A stretch of 64,000 bases of DNA, from assembly GCA_965219855.1 (NCBI GenBank), contig CBDCOR010000030.1, forward strand, positions 1 through 64,000, given 5' to 3'. The translations under genes and the position numbers were made by a program. The notes under the pieces are model-generated. The model was not told where the DNA came from, ran no database searches, and saw only the letters and a program-made list of their open reading frames with translations. This DNA comes from CAUZIZ01 sp965219855. Its GTDB lineage: Bacteria > Acidobacteriota > UBA6911 > RPQK01 > JAJDTT01. Of this stretch, positions 9,723-19,339 are shown one piece after another. Numbering within the stretch: the first letter of the stretch is position 1; each line of letters opens with the position of its first letter.

Positions 9723-9923
9723 GGACTTCCTTTGGTTCGGCACGATCGCTCCTCCGAAAAGGAGTCATGGTACCGAAGGAGTCCAACGTCGCTTCCGTCC
9801 GCTCTGGAAACCGATTCCGGGAAACCGGCCGCCTTTCCGGGAAATCGGCCACCCTTCCGGAAACCCCGTTTCTAGTGGCCGGTTTCCTCTGGAATCACCG
9901 GCCGGTTTCGTCCGGAATACGCA

Positions 9924-10517
9924 AACCACCTCCACGCCGCCTCCAAAAGCGTGAAAAGCCTCCTCGACACAGCGGATGAACGTCTTCAGTTCCTGCCGCC
10001 AGACGACTTCCTCATAGGAGTGGCGCGAGTGGCAGAGGACGGCCTTGAACAGATGAGGACGGCGGTAACGACCCGATTCGGTCCGAGTCAGGGCTCCTTT
10101 GCCGAAGTCGATCTGCAGGTCCCGACCGGGGGGAGTTTCCACCCGAGCAAACACGCGAGGACTCTCCGCCTTGAGCTTTCCACAGAAGCGCTTGACGGAG
10201 TTGTAGGCTCCCCCGAATCCCTGCTCGAAGACCAGGTCCTGCCAGATCCGCTTGGCCTGCAATCCCTGCTGGAGTTTCTTTTCAATCTGCTCCCGAAAGG
10301 GCTCACAGAAGCTGCGCAGACCCGGGGGCCGCTTTGGCCGCTTTTGCTCCTCCGAGCCGGGGGCCACTTTGGCCGGTTTTGAATCTCGGGAGGGATCATA
10401 GCGGGCAATCCTCTCTCGTCGGACTCCCACCTCTCGCTCGATCCGACGATACGACCAGCCCAGCTTCAGGAGCGCCAAAACCGTTTGCTTCTTTTCCATT
10501 TTCAATGTATTGGCCAT
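9924..10517 (-). pseudogene. IstA-like transposase, N-terminal fragment
   Basis: The frame begins MANTLKMEKKQTVLALLKLG and includes an N-terminal helix-turn-helix (WSYRRIEREVGVRRERIARYD) and the start of the rve core (RDLQIDFGKGAL, FKAVLCHSRHSYEEV). Homology ends at about 9924 (HAFGGGVEVVC), where the other IS21 starts. The sequence is clearly different from the neighbouring istA, so these are two distinct IS21 lineages. Confidence 0.8.
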
Positions 10518-10612
10518 CGGCGCATCCTACGCCGGATGCGGCCCTCAATGGCTCTTGAAAATGGCCGGTTTTGAAGTGGCCCTCACTGGCCGCTTTTGGG
10601 TGGCCCCTGACA
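9924..10612 (-). mobile_element. Remnant of a second, different IS21-family element
   Basis: Only the istA-proximal end remains. The right terminus ends in TGACA at 10612 (complement TGTCAGGGGCCACCC), followed by GGCC-rich repeats of the form TGGCCGGTTTTGA. The left part is missing and the complete IS21 begins directly at 9923. The older element was presumably hit by the newer one, with loss of its remaining sequence and of the 3' end of the polysaccharide gene. Confidence 0.7.
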
Positions 10613-10627
10613 TCTTGGTGCCTGCCT

Positions 10628-10680
10628 TTGACAAAAAGATAGCTGGTTTCCTAGAATAAAACAGTCGTTTGATTCAAACG
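10628..10680 (+). promoter_or_regulatory. Sigma70 promoter and palindromic operator of the tetR-RND operon
   Basis: TTGACA at 10628-10633 and TAGAAT at 10652-10657 are separated by 18 bases, a near-consensus promoter. Immediately downstream is the palindrome CGTTTGATTCAAACG (10666-10680), followed by another CGTTTG at 10683. A palindrome at the transcription start of a TetR gene is the usual autorepressor site, so this is probably its operator. The -35 lies only 15 bases beyond the end of the IS21 remnant. Confidence 0.7.
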
Positions 10681-10704
10681 ATCGTTTGTGGCCTAAGATT
10701 GACG

Positions 10705-11367
10705 ATGCTAGATACCAAGGAGAAGATGCTGCGGGCTGCTGAATCGCTCTTTTCCCAGGATGGGTTTTCGGCGACTTCGGTTCGCATGATTACGGCTGAG
10801 GCCGACGTCAACCTGGCGGCGATGCACTATCACTTTGGCTCCAAAGAAAAGCTGATTGTCGAGTTGTTCGCCTGGCGCCTGGATCCATTGAACCGAGAAC
10901 GCCTCGAGCTTCTGGATCAAATTGAAGTCGAAGCGGGTGAGGAGCCGCCAACTCTCGAGAAGATCCTGGAGGCTTTTGTCGGACCTCCCATCCGCCTGAG
11001 CCGTGACCCGGAACGGGGAGGTGTCCTTTTCATGCGTCTTCTGGGAAGGGCCTTTACCGATCCACGGGATCAGACCAGACAGATGGTCTACGATCAGTTT
11101 GGTCCCGTGATCCGACGTTTCACTCCGGCCTTGGCCCGAGTGCTTCCCCACCTCTCCCCCGAAGAACTCTTCTGGCGATTTCACTTCACGCTGGGCGCTA
11201 TGGCATTCACCATCTACACCATGGCTAACGAGCACCAGCTGCATAAGTTGTCCGGAGGCGTGTGCCACATGGCGGATGTCGACCATACCGTCGCTCGACT
11301 GGTGCCTTTCCTGGCTGCCGCCTTGCGCAGTCCGTCGTCCCTCCCGGAAGGATCGAAGCGATCATGA
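10705..11367 (+). CDS. TetR/AcrR-family transcriptional regulator
   Basis: The product has a TetR N-terminal domain: EKMLRAAESLFSQDGFSATSVRMI, then NLAAMHYHFGSKEKLI with the recognition helix and the YHFGSKE signature. The C-terminal half resembles the CecR/DUF1956-like ligand domain. ATG 10705 was chosen because the operator palindrome lies upstream; an in-frame TTG at 10669 would begin inside the palindrome. The stop overlaps the start of the outer-membrane factor gene (ATGA). Inference: it represses the efflux operon and is released by a pump substrate. Confidence 0.92.
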   Translation: MLDTKEKMLRAAESLFSQDGFSATSVRMITAEADVNLAAMHYHFGSKEKLIVELFAWRLDPLNRERLELLDQIEVEAGEEPPTLEKILEAFVGPPIRLSRDPERGGVLFMRLLGRAFTDPRDQTRQMVYDQFGPVIRRFTPALARVLPHLSPEELFWRFHFTLGAMAFTIYTMANEHQLHKLSGGVCHMADVDHTVARLVPFLAAALRSPSSLPEGSKRS

Positions 11368-12794
11368 AGTATGTTGCCTGCATCCTCCTGATCCTGGGTG
11401 TCTCGGGTTGTCTGCGCTCTGTGGCTCCTCCGCCGCGCGCTCTCGACGTCCCAGCCCCTGAGACCTGGGAAGCGGGTGAGACTACGCCAGAAGTGGTTGA
11501 AGACTCCTGGTGGAAGACCCTGGGAGATCCGGAACTCGAAGCTATCGTCCAGGAGGCCGTCCGCAACAATCGCGACCTTCGGGCAGCGGCAGCACGCCTG
11601 GAGACGGCTCTGATTCAAGCCCAGATCGCGGGCGCCGGGAGGCTACCGACGTCTGGCTTCTCACTGAATCGAAATCAGCGGCGCCAGAACTTCATCGGCT
11701 TCCCCATCCCCGGCTCAGAAGATAGGGTCCTCAGTACCACTTTCACCAGCCTGGGAGCTTCGTTCGACGTCAATTGGGAGGCTGATCTCTGGGGTCGGAT
11801 CCGCTCCGCCGAGACGGAGGCCCAGGTTCTGGCCCAAGCACAGGAAGCCGACCTGTCTGCGGCTCGACTGTCGATCGCAGCCCAGACGGCGAAGTCCTGG
11901 TTTGCGTCGTCCGAGGCTCAGCTGCAGCTGCAGTTGGCGAGAGAAACTGTGGAAAGCTACGAAACTTCCGCCCGCTGGATTCGTAATCGCTTCGAAGCCG
12001 GACTGCGGCCGGCTCTCGACCTCAGACTAATCCTCTCGGAACTATCTGGTGCCGAGGCTCTGATCAGCCAAAGGAAGGAGCAATATGAGCGAGTGGTGAG
12101 GCAGATCGAGGTCCTGGCGGGGCGCTATCCCTCGGGTCGACTCACGGGCAGTGACCTTCTTCCCCGGCTGACAACCCCGGTGCCGGCCGGTCTCCCTTCT
12201 CAGCTACTGGACCGCCGTCCCGACCTGATCGCCGCTCAGAGACGGCTTCTGGCAGCCGATCATCGGATCGCTCAGGCACAGACCGAGCTCTACCCTCGCC
12301 TCAACTTGACAACCACCGGGGGTACCTCCACCAAGTCCTTGCTCGACCTGTTGAACGGAGACTTCGCCGTGTGGAGCCTGTTGGGCAACCTGACCCAGCC
12401 TCTCTTCCAAGGGAGTCGGCTACGTCGCCAGGTGGAGACGGCCGAGAGTGTCTCGCAGGAAAACCTCGAGAACTATGCGAGTGCGGTCCTTCGAGCCTTC
12501 GCCGAAGTGGAGTCCGCCCTCGCCGCCGAGGGCGAGCTGAACCAGCAGTTGGACGATCTCGAAGAGTCGGCCTCCCAGGCGCAGGCAGCCCTTTCGCTGG
12601 CTCAGGATCGCTATCGCCAAGGTCTCTCCGACGTGCTCCAGGTGCTGATCACCCAAAGACGGGTCTTCTCTTCCCAGAGCCAGGTCCTGGCGCTGCGGCG
12701 CTCGCTGCTCGACAATCGCATCAACCTGCATCTGGCTCTCGGTGGGGGCTTCGACCAGACCGGGGGAACCCAACCGGGAACGCTGAATCCGTGA
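11364..12794 (+). CDS. TolC/NodT-family outer membrane efflux lipoprotein
   Basis: The 476-residue protein starts with a lipoprotein signal (CILLILGVSGC; lipobox cysteine at about residue 16). It then has the family-typical WWKTLGDPELEAIV segment and two OEP repeats rich in coiled coil. It forms the outer-membrane channel of the tripartite pump encoded with the next two genes. Its start overlaps the tetR stop. The length is normal for NodT-type factors. Confidence 0.94.
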   Translation: MKYVACILLILGVSGCLRSVAPPPRALDVPAPETWEAGETTPEVVEDSWWKTLGDPELEAIVQEAVRNNRDLRAAAARLETALIQAQIAGAGRLPTSGFSLNRNQRRQNFIGFPIPGSEDRVLSTTFTSLGASFDVNWEADLWGRIRSAETEAQVLAQAQEADLSAARLSIAAQTAKSWFASSEAQLQLQLARETVESYETSARWIRNRFEAGLRPALDLRLILSELSGAEALISQRKEQYERVVRQIEVLAGRYPSGRLTGSDLLPRLTTPVPAGLPSQLLDRRPDLIAAQRRLLAADHRIAQAQTELYPRLNLTTTGGTSTKSLLDLLNGDFAVWSLLGNLTQPLFQGSRLRRQVETAESVSQENLENYASAVLRAFAEVESALAAEGELNQQLDDLEESASQAQAALSLAQDRYRQGLSDVLQVLITQRRVFSSQSQVLALRRSLLDNRINLHLALGGGFDQTGGTQPGTLNP

Positions 12795-12826
12795 GCCGTT
12801 AGAATCAGTCTTGGAGACCCTCGCAA

Positions 12827-14053
12827 GTGATCAAGACACTTCTCAAATTCATCCTGCCGCTCCTGGTCCTTGGGCTTGGCATCTTTGCCGTCACGAAGAT
12901 GATCGCCATGAAGCCCGTAGTGGAAACCCGAGAGCCGAAGCTGCCGGACCCCGTAGTGCGAGTGATCGAAGTACAGCCCCAGAACTTCCGTTTCACGGTG
13001 CGGGCTCAGGGAAACGTCGTGCCCAGAACCGAGACCGCCGTTGTGCCTGAAGTGTCCGGCCGCGTGGTCTACGTCTATCCGTCCCTGGCTGCGGGTGGAT
13101 TCTTCGAAGTTGAGACCACGCTCCTAAGGATCGACCCTCGCGACTATGAGCTGGCTCTGGTGGGAGCGCGAGCCGAGGTTGCCCGCGCTCAGGTGACGCT
13201 GGAGACTGAGAAAGCTCAGGCAGAGGTCGCCTTGAAGGAGTGGGAGAGCCTGGGCCAGGGAGAAGCATCCCCTCTGTTACGCCGAGAACCCCAACTGGCT
13301 CAGGCCCGGGCAGTCCTGGAGTCGGCCCGCGCAGCCTTGGAGCAGGCTCGTCGGAACCTGGAAAAGACGGAAATCAAGGCTCCCTTCGCCGGACGTGTCC
13401 GCCAGAAGAACGTCGACATCGGCCAGTTCGTAACGGTCGGGGCTCCGGTGGCTACAATCTACTCGGTGGACTTCGCCGAGGTCCGGTTGCCGCTGCCCGA
13501 TGAGGAGCTTGCCTATCTCAATCTTCCCTTGAGTTACCGCGGTGAGCAGGATGAGAAGAAAGGCCCAGCAGTCGTCTTGACGGCCACCTTCGGGGGCAAA
13601 GAGTACTCCTGGCGGGGTCAAGTCGTCAGAACCGAAGGCATAATCGATCCCCAGACCCGCATGATCCATGCCGTCGCCCAAGTGGAGAACCCCTACGGTC
13701 GCGGCCGCAACGCCGGGCGTCCACCCCTGGCAGTCGGCATGTTCGTCGAGGCCGAGATCAGGGGAAAGCTGAGTCGGGATGTGTTCCTTCTTCCCCGCAA
13801 CGCCTTGAGAGGAAAGGACAGAGTCCTGGTGGTGGATTCCGAACAGCGTCTCCACTTCCGCCAAGTCTCGGTACTGCGTGCCGATCGCGGTCAGGTAGTC
13901 GTGGACTCGGGTCTGGAGGCGGGCGAGCTGGTCTCTCTGGCCGCACTGGATACGGTGGTCGACGGCATGAAGGTCAGGGTCCTCGATGAGGACGAAATCC
14001 CCGAGTCCGTAGTAGGCGAAATCTCGAAGCCAGTGGTAAAGGTGACGCAATGA
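12827..14053 (+). CDS. RND efflux periplasmic adaptor (membrane fusion protein)
   Basis: The 408-residue protein has one N-terminal transmembrane anchor (FILPLLVLGLGIFAV). The biotinyl-lipoyl halves flank a coiled-coil hairpin (VARAQVTLETEKAQAEVALKEWE and the following helix), and a beta-barrel region follows. The segment TEIKAPFAGRVRQKNVDIGQFV is the second lipoyl half typical of HlyD/AcrA adaptors. The start is GTG 12827 with GGAG upstream. The stop overlaps the pump gene by 4 bases (ATGA). Confidence 0.93.
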   Translation: MIKTLLKFILPLLVLGLGIFAVTKMIAMKPVVETREPKLPDPVVRVIEVQPQNFRFTVRAQGNVVPRTETAVVPEVSGRVVYVYPSLAAGGFFEVETTLLRIDPRDYELALVGARAEVARAQVTLETEKAQAEVALKEWESLGQGEASPLLRREPQLAQARAVLESARAALEQARRNLEKTEIKAPFAGRVRQKNVDIGQFVTVGAPVATIYSVDFAEVRLPLPDEELAYLNLPLSYRGEQDEKKGPAVVLTATFGGKEYSWRGQVVRTEGIIDPQTRMIHAVAQVENPYGRGRNAGRPPLAVGMFVEAEIRGKLSRDVFLLPRNALRGKDRVLVVDSEQRLHFRQVSVLRADRGQVVVDSGLEAGELVSLAALDTVVDGMKVRVLDEDEIPESVVGEISKPVVKVTQ

Positions 14054-17000
14054 AGGGTGCCGTAGCTTGGTTTGCCTCCAACGGAGTCGCGGCCAATCTG
14101 CTCATGTTCCTGATCCTCGTAGGCGGACTCATAACGATTCCCCAGATCAAGGAGGAGGTTTTCCCCGAGTTCTCGACCGACCTGATCAATGTGTCCGTCC
14201 TCTATCCTGGAGCCGCTCCCGAAGAGGTCGAGGAAGCGGTCTGTGTGCGCATCGAGGAGGCCATCCAGAGCCTCACCGGAGTGAAGCGCATCACCTCGAC
14301 CGCCTCCGAGAGCATGGGCATCGTCAACGTGGAACTCATGGACGGAACCGATGTCCGGGAGCTCCTCGATGATGTCAAGTCTCGGGTCGATGCCATCGAT
14401 ACCTTTCCCGACGAGGTCGAGGAACCGATCATCCAGGAGCTGATTGTCCGCAATCAGGTCATCAACATCGCCGTCTCCGGCAGAGCCGATGAAAGGACCC
14501 TCAAGGGACTGGCCGAGCAGGTCCGAGATGAGATCGCTTCGCTGCCTGGGATCACTCAGGTAGAACTCAGCAATGCCCGACCCTACGAGGTATCGATCGA
14601 GGTTTCCGAAGAAGCCATGCGCCGCTACGAAACCAGCTTCGCTCAGGTGGCTGAGGCGGTGCGGCGCTCTTCACTGGACCTTCCGGGGGGTTCGGTCAAG
14701 ACCGAGGGGGGAGAAATCCTGCTCCGAGCCAAGGGCCAGGCCTACCTGGGTAGAGAGTTCGAAGAGCTGGTCTTGTTGTCCCGCCCAGACGGCACTCGAC
14801 TCCTACTTGGCGACGTCGCCACGGTCGTCGATGGGTTCGCCGAGACCGATCAGTCGGCCCGTTTCGATGGAGAGCCGGCGGTCTTGGTCCAAGTCTACCG
14901 GGTGGGCGAACAGCGTGCCCTCGAGATTGCCGAGGCGGTCCGCGCCTATGTTGCGAGCACCCAGAAGAAGATGCCGGAAGGCATTCGACTCACGACCTGG
15001 AAAGATGATTCTCGAGTTCTGGAGAGCCGCCTCCAACTGCTGTTAAAGAATGGCCTAGCGGGACTGGCACTGGTCGTAATCTCCCTGACGCTATTCCTTC
15101 GCATCGGGCTGGCATTCTGGGTCAGCCTGGGAATCCCGATCTCCTTCCTGGGCTCCTTCCTGGTTCTTCCGTATCTCGATGTCTCCATCAACCTCATCTC
15201 GCTCTTCGCCTTCATCGTCGTTCTGGGTATCGTCGTCGACGATGCGATTGTGGTGGGAGAGAACATCTACGCCCACCACGAGCGGGGCGAACCTCGGCTG
15301 GCTGCGGCCATCAACGGGGCCGGAGAGATGATGGTACCCATCGTCTTTGCAATCCTGACAACAATCGCGGCTTTCGGTCCCCTGCTGCTAGTAGAGGGGT
15401 CGACCGGAAAGATCATGCAGGTGATTCCACTGGTGGTCATTCCAACGCTGGTGTTCTCGCTGGTGGAGTCGCTTTTCATCCTTCCAGCCCACCTGCGACA
15501 TCTGAAGCGTCAAGAGAAGAAAGGCGGGATCGGCGGTCTCTGGAACCGCTTCCAAGGCAGCATCGGAGGAGCACTCAAGGGCTTCGTTCGGGTGATCTAT
15601 CGACCTCTCTTGGAATGGGCGCTGGAATGGCGCTACCTGACGGTCGCGGCCGGCGTGTCGACCTTGCTGTTGGTAGCTGGAGTGGTGGCAGGAGGCTGGG
15701 TCAAGTTCACGTTCTTCCCCGCGGTGGAGGCCGATAACGTGATCGCTTTCCTCACCATGCCACAGGGTACCCCGGCCGATGTTACCGCTCGGGTCCTGGG
15801 CAGGATCGAGCAAACGGCGGAGACCGTCAGATCGGAACTCGAATCCCCCACTTCAGAGGGAGAGGAGCGGCGCGTCTTCCAGCACATTCTGACCTCGGTG
15901 GGTGAGCAGCCCATGCGGGTGATGCAGAGCAGGCATGGTGGAGACGGAGCCTCCCGTTTCACGGCTCCGCATCTCGGAGAAGTCAACATCGAGCTCGTCC
16001 CTTCTGAAGAACGAACGGGCACCAGCAGCGTCCAGATGGCAGACCGCTGGCGGGAGTTGACCGGACCTATCCCGGATGCGGTCGAACTGACCTTTTCATC
16101 CTCCCTCTTTTCTACCGGGGAGCCCGTCAATGTCCAGCTCTCGGGACCCTACCTGGAACTGCTCCAGGCCGGGGCCGAGGACCTCAAAGCCCACCTCGCC
16201 CAGTATCCCGGAGTCTACGACATCTCTGATTCCTTTCGAGCGGGCAAACAGGAGGTCAAGCTGAAGATCCGACCTGCGGCTGAAACCCTGGGACTGACGC
16301 TGTCAGATCTGGCACGCCAGGTGCGACAGGCCTTCTACGGAGAGGAAGCGCAGCGCATCCAGCGGGGACGGGACGAGGTCAAGGTCATGGTCCGATACCC
16401 GGCGGAGCAGCGGCGGTCTCTGGGTGATCTGGAAGAGATGAGGATCCGCTCCCCGGCGGGATGGGAAGTCCCTTTCTCCACCGTGGCCAGTTCGGAGCTG
16501 GGACGCGGTTTCGCGACGATCCGCAGAATCGACCGGAATCGTTCCATCAGGGTCACCGCCGAAGTTGACGAGACCAAAGCTACTGCCAACGAGATTCTGA
16601 CCGATCTGGAAGGATCGTTCCTGCCCCAATTGGTACGTAAGTATCCAAGACTGAACTACTCGCTGGAGGGACAGCAGAGACAGCAGAGGGACACACTGGG
16701 GGGTCTAGCGAAGGGCTTCGGAATAGCAATGATCATCATCTATGTCCTGCTAGCCATCCCCCTGAAATCCTACGGTCAGCCACTGATCATCATGGCTGCG
16801 ATTCCCTTCGGACTGGTGGGAGCGGTCCTGGGACACGTCCTGATGGGTCTCAATCTGACTATTCTGTCGATGTTCGGAATCGTGGCGCTGGCCGGGGTCG
16901 TCGTCAATGACAGCCTGATCCTGGTGGATTACGTGAATCGTCAGCGAAGGGCTGGTACTGCGCTGTTTGAGGCCGTCCACGAGTCAGGGAGCGCTCGTTT

Positions 17001-17325
17001 CCGCCCCATCTTTCTGACCTCGCTCACCACCTTCGCAGGGTTGACTCCGCTCTTGATGGAGAAGAGCTTGCAAGCCAAGTTCTTGATCCCCATGGCAGTC
17101 TCACTGGCATTTGGGGTAGCGTTCTCAACGGTGATCATCCTGTTCCTGGTGCCGGCAGCCTACCTGATCATGGAAGATCTGATCGGGCTGTTTCCGGGGA
17201 GACGAGGGCCAGAGCGGGGTCCCGAGTATCCTCAGCCGGTAGACGGCTCCCCGGTGATTCCAGCGGTGGCGCAGAGGGTCTCCGATGTCGACGGGTCCGA
17301 ACTTCCTGTACACTCAAGGCCTTGA
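14050..17325 (+). CDS. RND-family efflux pump permease (AcrB/MexB-like)
   Basis: This 1091-residue inner-membrane proton antiporter has twelve predicted helices and two large periplasmic loops. The proton-relay aspartate pair is visible in the fourth helix (GIVVDDAIVVGEN, about residues 397-398). The matching C-terminal half has VALAGVVVNDSLILVDYVN. The length is normal for the family. It forms a tripartite export complex with the preceding adaptor and outer-membrane factor. The export substrate cannot be deduced from sequence. An extra 40-residue hydrophilic tail follows the last helix. Confidence 0.95.
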   Translation: MKGAVAWFASNGVAANLLMFLILVGGLITIPQIKEEVFPEFSTDLINVSVLYPGAAPEEVEEAVCVRIEEAIQSLTGVKRITSTASESMGIVNVELMDGTDVRELLDDVKSRVDAIDTFPDEVEEPIIQELIVRNQVINIAVSGRADERTLKGLAEQVRDEIASLPGITQVELSNARPYEVSIEVSEEAMRRYETSFAQVAEAVRRSSLDLPGGSVKTEGGEILLRAKGQAYLGREFEELVLLSRPDGTRLLLGDVATVVDGFAETDQSARFDGEPAVLVQVYRVGEQRALEIAEAVRAYVASTQKKMPEGIRLTTWKDDSRVLESRLQLLLKNGLAGLALVVISLTLFLRIGLAFWVSLGIPISFLGSFLVLPYLDVSINLISLFAFIVVLGIVVDDAIVVGENIYAHHERGEPRLAAAINGAGEMMVPIVFAILTTIAAFGPLLLVEGSTGKIMQVIPLVVIPTLVFSLVESLFILPAHLRHLKRQEKKGGIGGLWNRFQGSIGGALKGFVRVIYRPLLEWALEWRYLTVAAGVSTLLLVAGVVAGGWVKFTFFPAVEADNVIAFLTMPQGTPADVTARVLGRIEQTAETVRSELESPTSEGEERRVFQHILTSVGEQPMRVMQSRHGGDGASRFTAPHLGEVNIELVPSEERTGTSSVQMADRWRELTGPIPDAVELTFSSSLFSTGEPVNVQLSGPYLELLQAGAEDLKAHLAQYPGVYDISDSFRAGKQEVKLKIRPAAETLGLTLSDLARQVRQAFYGEEAQRIQRGRDEVKVMVRYPAEQRRSLGDLEEMRIRSPAGWEVPFSTVASSELGRGFATIRRIDRNRSIRVTAEVDETKATANEILTDLEGSFLPQLVRKYPRLNYSLEGQQRQQRDTLGGLAKGFGIAMIIIYVLLAIPLKSYGQPLIIMAAIPFGLVGAVLGHVLMGLNLTILSMFGIVALAGVVVNDSLILVDYVNRQRRAGTALFEAVHESGSARFRPIFLTSLTTFAGLTPLLMEKSLQAKFLIPMAVSLAFGVAFSTVIILFLVPAAYLIMEDLIGLFPGRRGPERGPEYPQPVDGSPVIPAVAQRVSDVDGSELPVHSRP

Positions 17326-17355
17326 TCGGCTTATACTTCGGCTAGGCAAAAACCG

Positions 17356-17808
17356 ATGGGAACGCGGCTGACAGCGGAAGAAATCATCCAACTTCGCAAG
17401 TTCCTCCAGTCTCCCCGGATTGGAGTGTTGGCCACAGTCAATCGGAACGGATCACCCCAGATCTCGCCAATTTGGTACCGTTACAGCGATGGCAAGATCA
17501 CGATGTCCACGATCAAAGAGACGCTGAAGTGCCGCAACGTCAGGCGGGATCCTCGAGCCTCGCTGTGCGTCTACTCGGTACCCGATGGACTGGAGTACGT
17601 GACCTTGAGCGGCACCGCATCGGTTACCGACGGCGCTGCCATCTGGGAGGAAACTCAAGCCATAGTGGACCTGTATGAGCTCCCCGAACGGGCACAGGAA
17701 AGGATGACCCGTCTCCGTGGCCAGAACCGAGTCATCATCACCTTGGTGCCCGAAAAAATCGACTTCAGCAAGAGCGAAGGACGAAGATCTTCCAGAATCG
17801 AGAATTAG
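17356..17808 (+). CDS. Pyridoxamine 5'-phosphate oxidase-fold, F420/FMN-binding protein
   Basis: The 150-residue product has the split beta-barrel motifs IGVLATVNRNGSPQISPIWYRY and TIKETLKCRNVRRDPRASLCVY, typical of the PPOX-class enzymes that bind FMN or F420 (TIGR03618-like). It lies 30 bases after the RND pump gene and may be co-transcribed. Function beyond flavin- or deazaflavin-dependent reduction or biliverdin-type binding is not determined. Confidence 0.82.
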   Translation: MGTRLTAEEIIQLRKFLQSPRIGVLATVNRNGSPQISPIWYRYSDGKITMSTIKETLKCRNVRRDPRASLCVYSVPDGLEYVTLSGTASVTDGAAIWEETQAIVDLYELPERAQERMTRLRGQNRVIITLVPEKIDFSKSEGRRSSRIEN

Positions 17809-17850
17809 TACCGCATTTCATAAATACGATACTTAGCCCCCCTAACAACG

Positions 17851-19332
17851 TTGACACACGCGAGCCACCGGACAGCACTAAGAGATCTTTCCCTGGCTGA
17901 CCTTGATTCTCTCCTGGACACCGCCTTTTCTGGCGATCTGCAGAGTGCACAGGAGGGTACCCAGATCCTTTTCCGGGAGGTCATCGAACCGTTGGGTGAT
18001 TCCTTCCTTGCCCCCGATCGCCAGCTACAGGAACAACTCCTGGCGCGTACCGTCTCCCGAGCCCGCCGGCATCCCCAGGCTGCTGAGCTGGATGCCCGGC
18101 TGACGCTGAGCGGATGTGAGGATGAGTCCGCGCTGCAGCGGCGGGTAGCCGGGCTCCATCGATTTAGACCCTTCGACGCGGCGAGAACGCCGCGGCTGAA
18201 GAAGGTCCTGGTGCTCTCGCGGATCACTCTGGGAGCCGACGTCCTGCTCACCAGCACGATTCTGGAGAAAATGCGGCGAGTATTTCCGGAAGCGGAGATC
18301 GTCTTTGTGGGAGATCGCAAGAACGCGTCGCTGTTCGGGGGCAGCTCCCATCCAATCACGGTTCGCGTCTTGCAGTATCCGAGGGGCGGAGTCCTGATGG
18401 TTAGACTCCTTTCCTGGCTTCCTCTGCTGGCTGTGCTGGCAGAAGAAGTGACCTCCCTGGAGACCGGCGAAGACTTCATCGTTATCAATCCGGACTCCCG
18501 CCTTCTCCAGTCAGGTGTATTGCCAGTCTTTGGTGGGGAGGACGAGGAGCGGCACTACTACTTCTGGGAGGGATCGGTCCCGCTGGAGGCTCCTGGCAAA
18601 ACCAGCCAGGTGGAGGATCTGGTGGAGTGGCTGGATCTTACGTTTGGTCCAAGTCAGGGACAGAGGGTAGGTGGCCCAACTCTCCACCTTCCCCCTGAGG
18701 ATGAGGCTTTTGGGCTCCAGCTCTTCGAAAACCTGGGGCTCGGTGACCGAGCTTTCGTGGTCGGCATGAACCTGGGGGTCGGAGGTAACCAGGACAAGCG
18801 AATTCACGAGGCGGGCGAGACCCTTTCGCGGTTTGAAAGTGATCTGGTCCTGCAGATGCTGGCTGACGGCGCGACACTGATCCTGGATAAGGGGGCGGGG
18901 CCCGGCGAAGCCACTCGGGCGCACGAACTGGCGCAGGTCGTAGCTACCGAGGGGTTCCGAGTACTGGAGATCCAGGGTTCAAAGAGGGCGTCAGAACCGG
19001 TCGGGTTGGACCGCTCCTGCCAACTGATAAGCTTCCAGGGATCGGCGGCTCGCTTTGCCTCCCTGATAAAGCGCTGCCATCTCTACCTGGGATACGATTC
19101 GCTGGGACAGCATCTGGCGGGAGCACTGGGCAGGGACGTCCTGGCGATCTTCGCGGCCCACTCCACGGAGCTTTTCGCACAGCGTTGGCATACCGCCGGC
19201 ACCGGAAATATTCGGACGATCCAATCCGGCCCGGGACCCTTCAGCCCATCGCAGCAACAGATCTTGGCCTCTGAGGTACTTCAAGCCTACTGCTCGATGA
19301 AGGCCTCTCGATTAGCAAGCGGCAGCGGCTGA
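17851..19332 (+). CDS. Glycosyltransferase family 9-like (ADP-heptose:LPS heptosyltransferase-like) protein
   Basis: The 493-residue protein has an N-terminal extension of about 110 residues and then a GT9-like Rossmann start (KKVLVLSRITLGADVLLTS, VFPEAEIVFVGDRKNA). The C-terminal nucleotide-sugar domain includes VVGMNLGVGGNQDKRI and the region CHLYLGYDSLGQHLAGALG, equivalent to the D-S/T-G-x-x-H motif of heptosyltransferases. No ATG is available near the 5' end, so TTG 17851 is the likely start. It may transfer sugars to a cell-surface glycan. It is convergent with the next gene. Confidence 0.72.
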   Translation: MTHASHRTALRDLSLADLDSLLDTAFSGDLQSAQEGTQILFREVIEPLGDSFLAPDRQLQEQLLARTVSRARRHPQAAELDARLTLSGCEDESALQRRVAGLHRFRPFDAARTPRLKKVLVLSRITLGADVLLTSTILEKMRRVFPEAEIVFVGDRKNASLFGGSSHPITVRVLQYPRGGVLMVRLLSWLPLLAVLAEEVTSLETGEDFIVINPDSRLLQSGVLPVFGGEDEERHYYFWEGSVPLEAPGKTSQVEDLVEWLDLTFGPSQGQRVGGPTLHLPPEDEAFGLQLFENLGLGDRAFVVGMNLGVGGNQDKRIHEAGETLSRFESDLVLQMLADGATLILDKGAGPGEATRAHELAQVVATEGFRVLEIQGSKRASEPVGLDRSCQLISFQGSAARFASLIKRCHLYLGYDSLGQHLAGALGRDVLAIFAAHSTELFAQRWHTAGTGNIRTIQSGPGPFSPSQQQILASEVLQAYCSMKASRLASGSG

Positions 19333-19339
19333 AAACGGG

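Larger units (their letters stand above)
6571..9923 (-). mobile_element. IS21-family element (outer, complete) with three genes
   Basis: The ends are an inverted repeat: TGCGTATTCCGG at 6571 and the same sequence on the complementary strand ending at 9923. Inside each end are several copies of a CCGG-rich subterminal motif (AAACCGGCC type), the multiple transposase-binding repeats typical of IS21. The genes istA, istB and a helix-turn-helix gene lie on the minus strand with overlapping ends. The left flank is the wzy-like gene and the right flank is a second, truncated IS21. The flanks therefore do not match and the element sits at a deletion junction. Confidence 0.85.
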
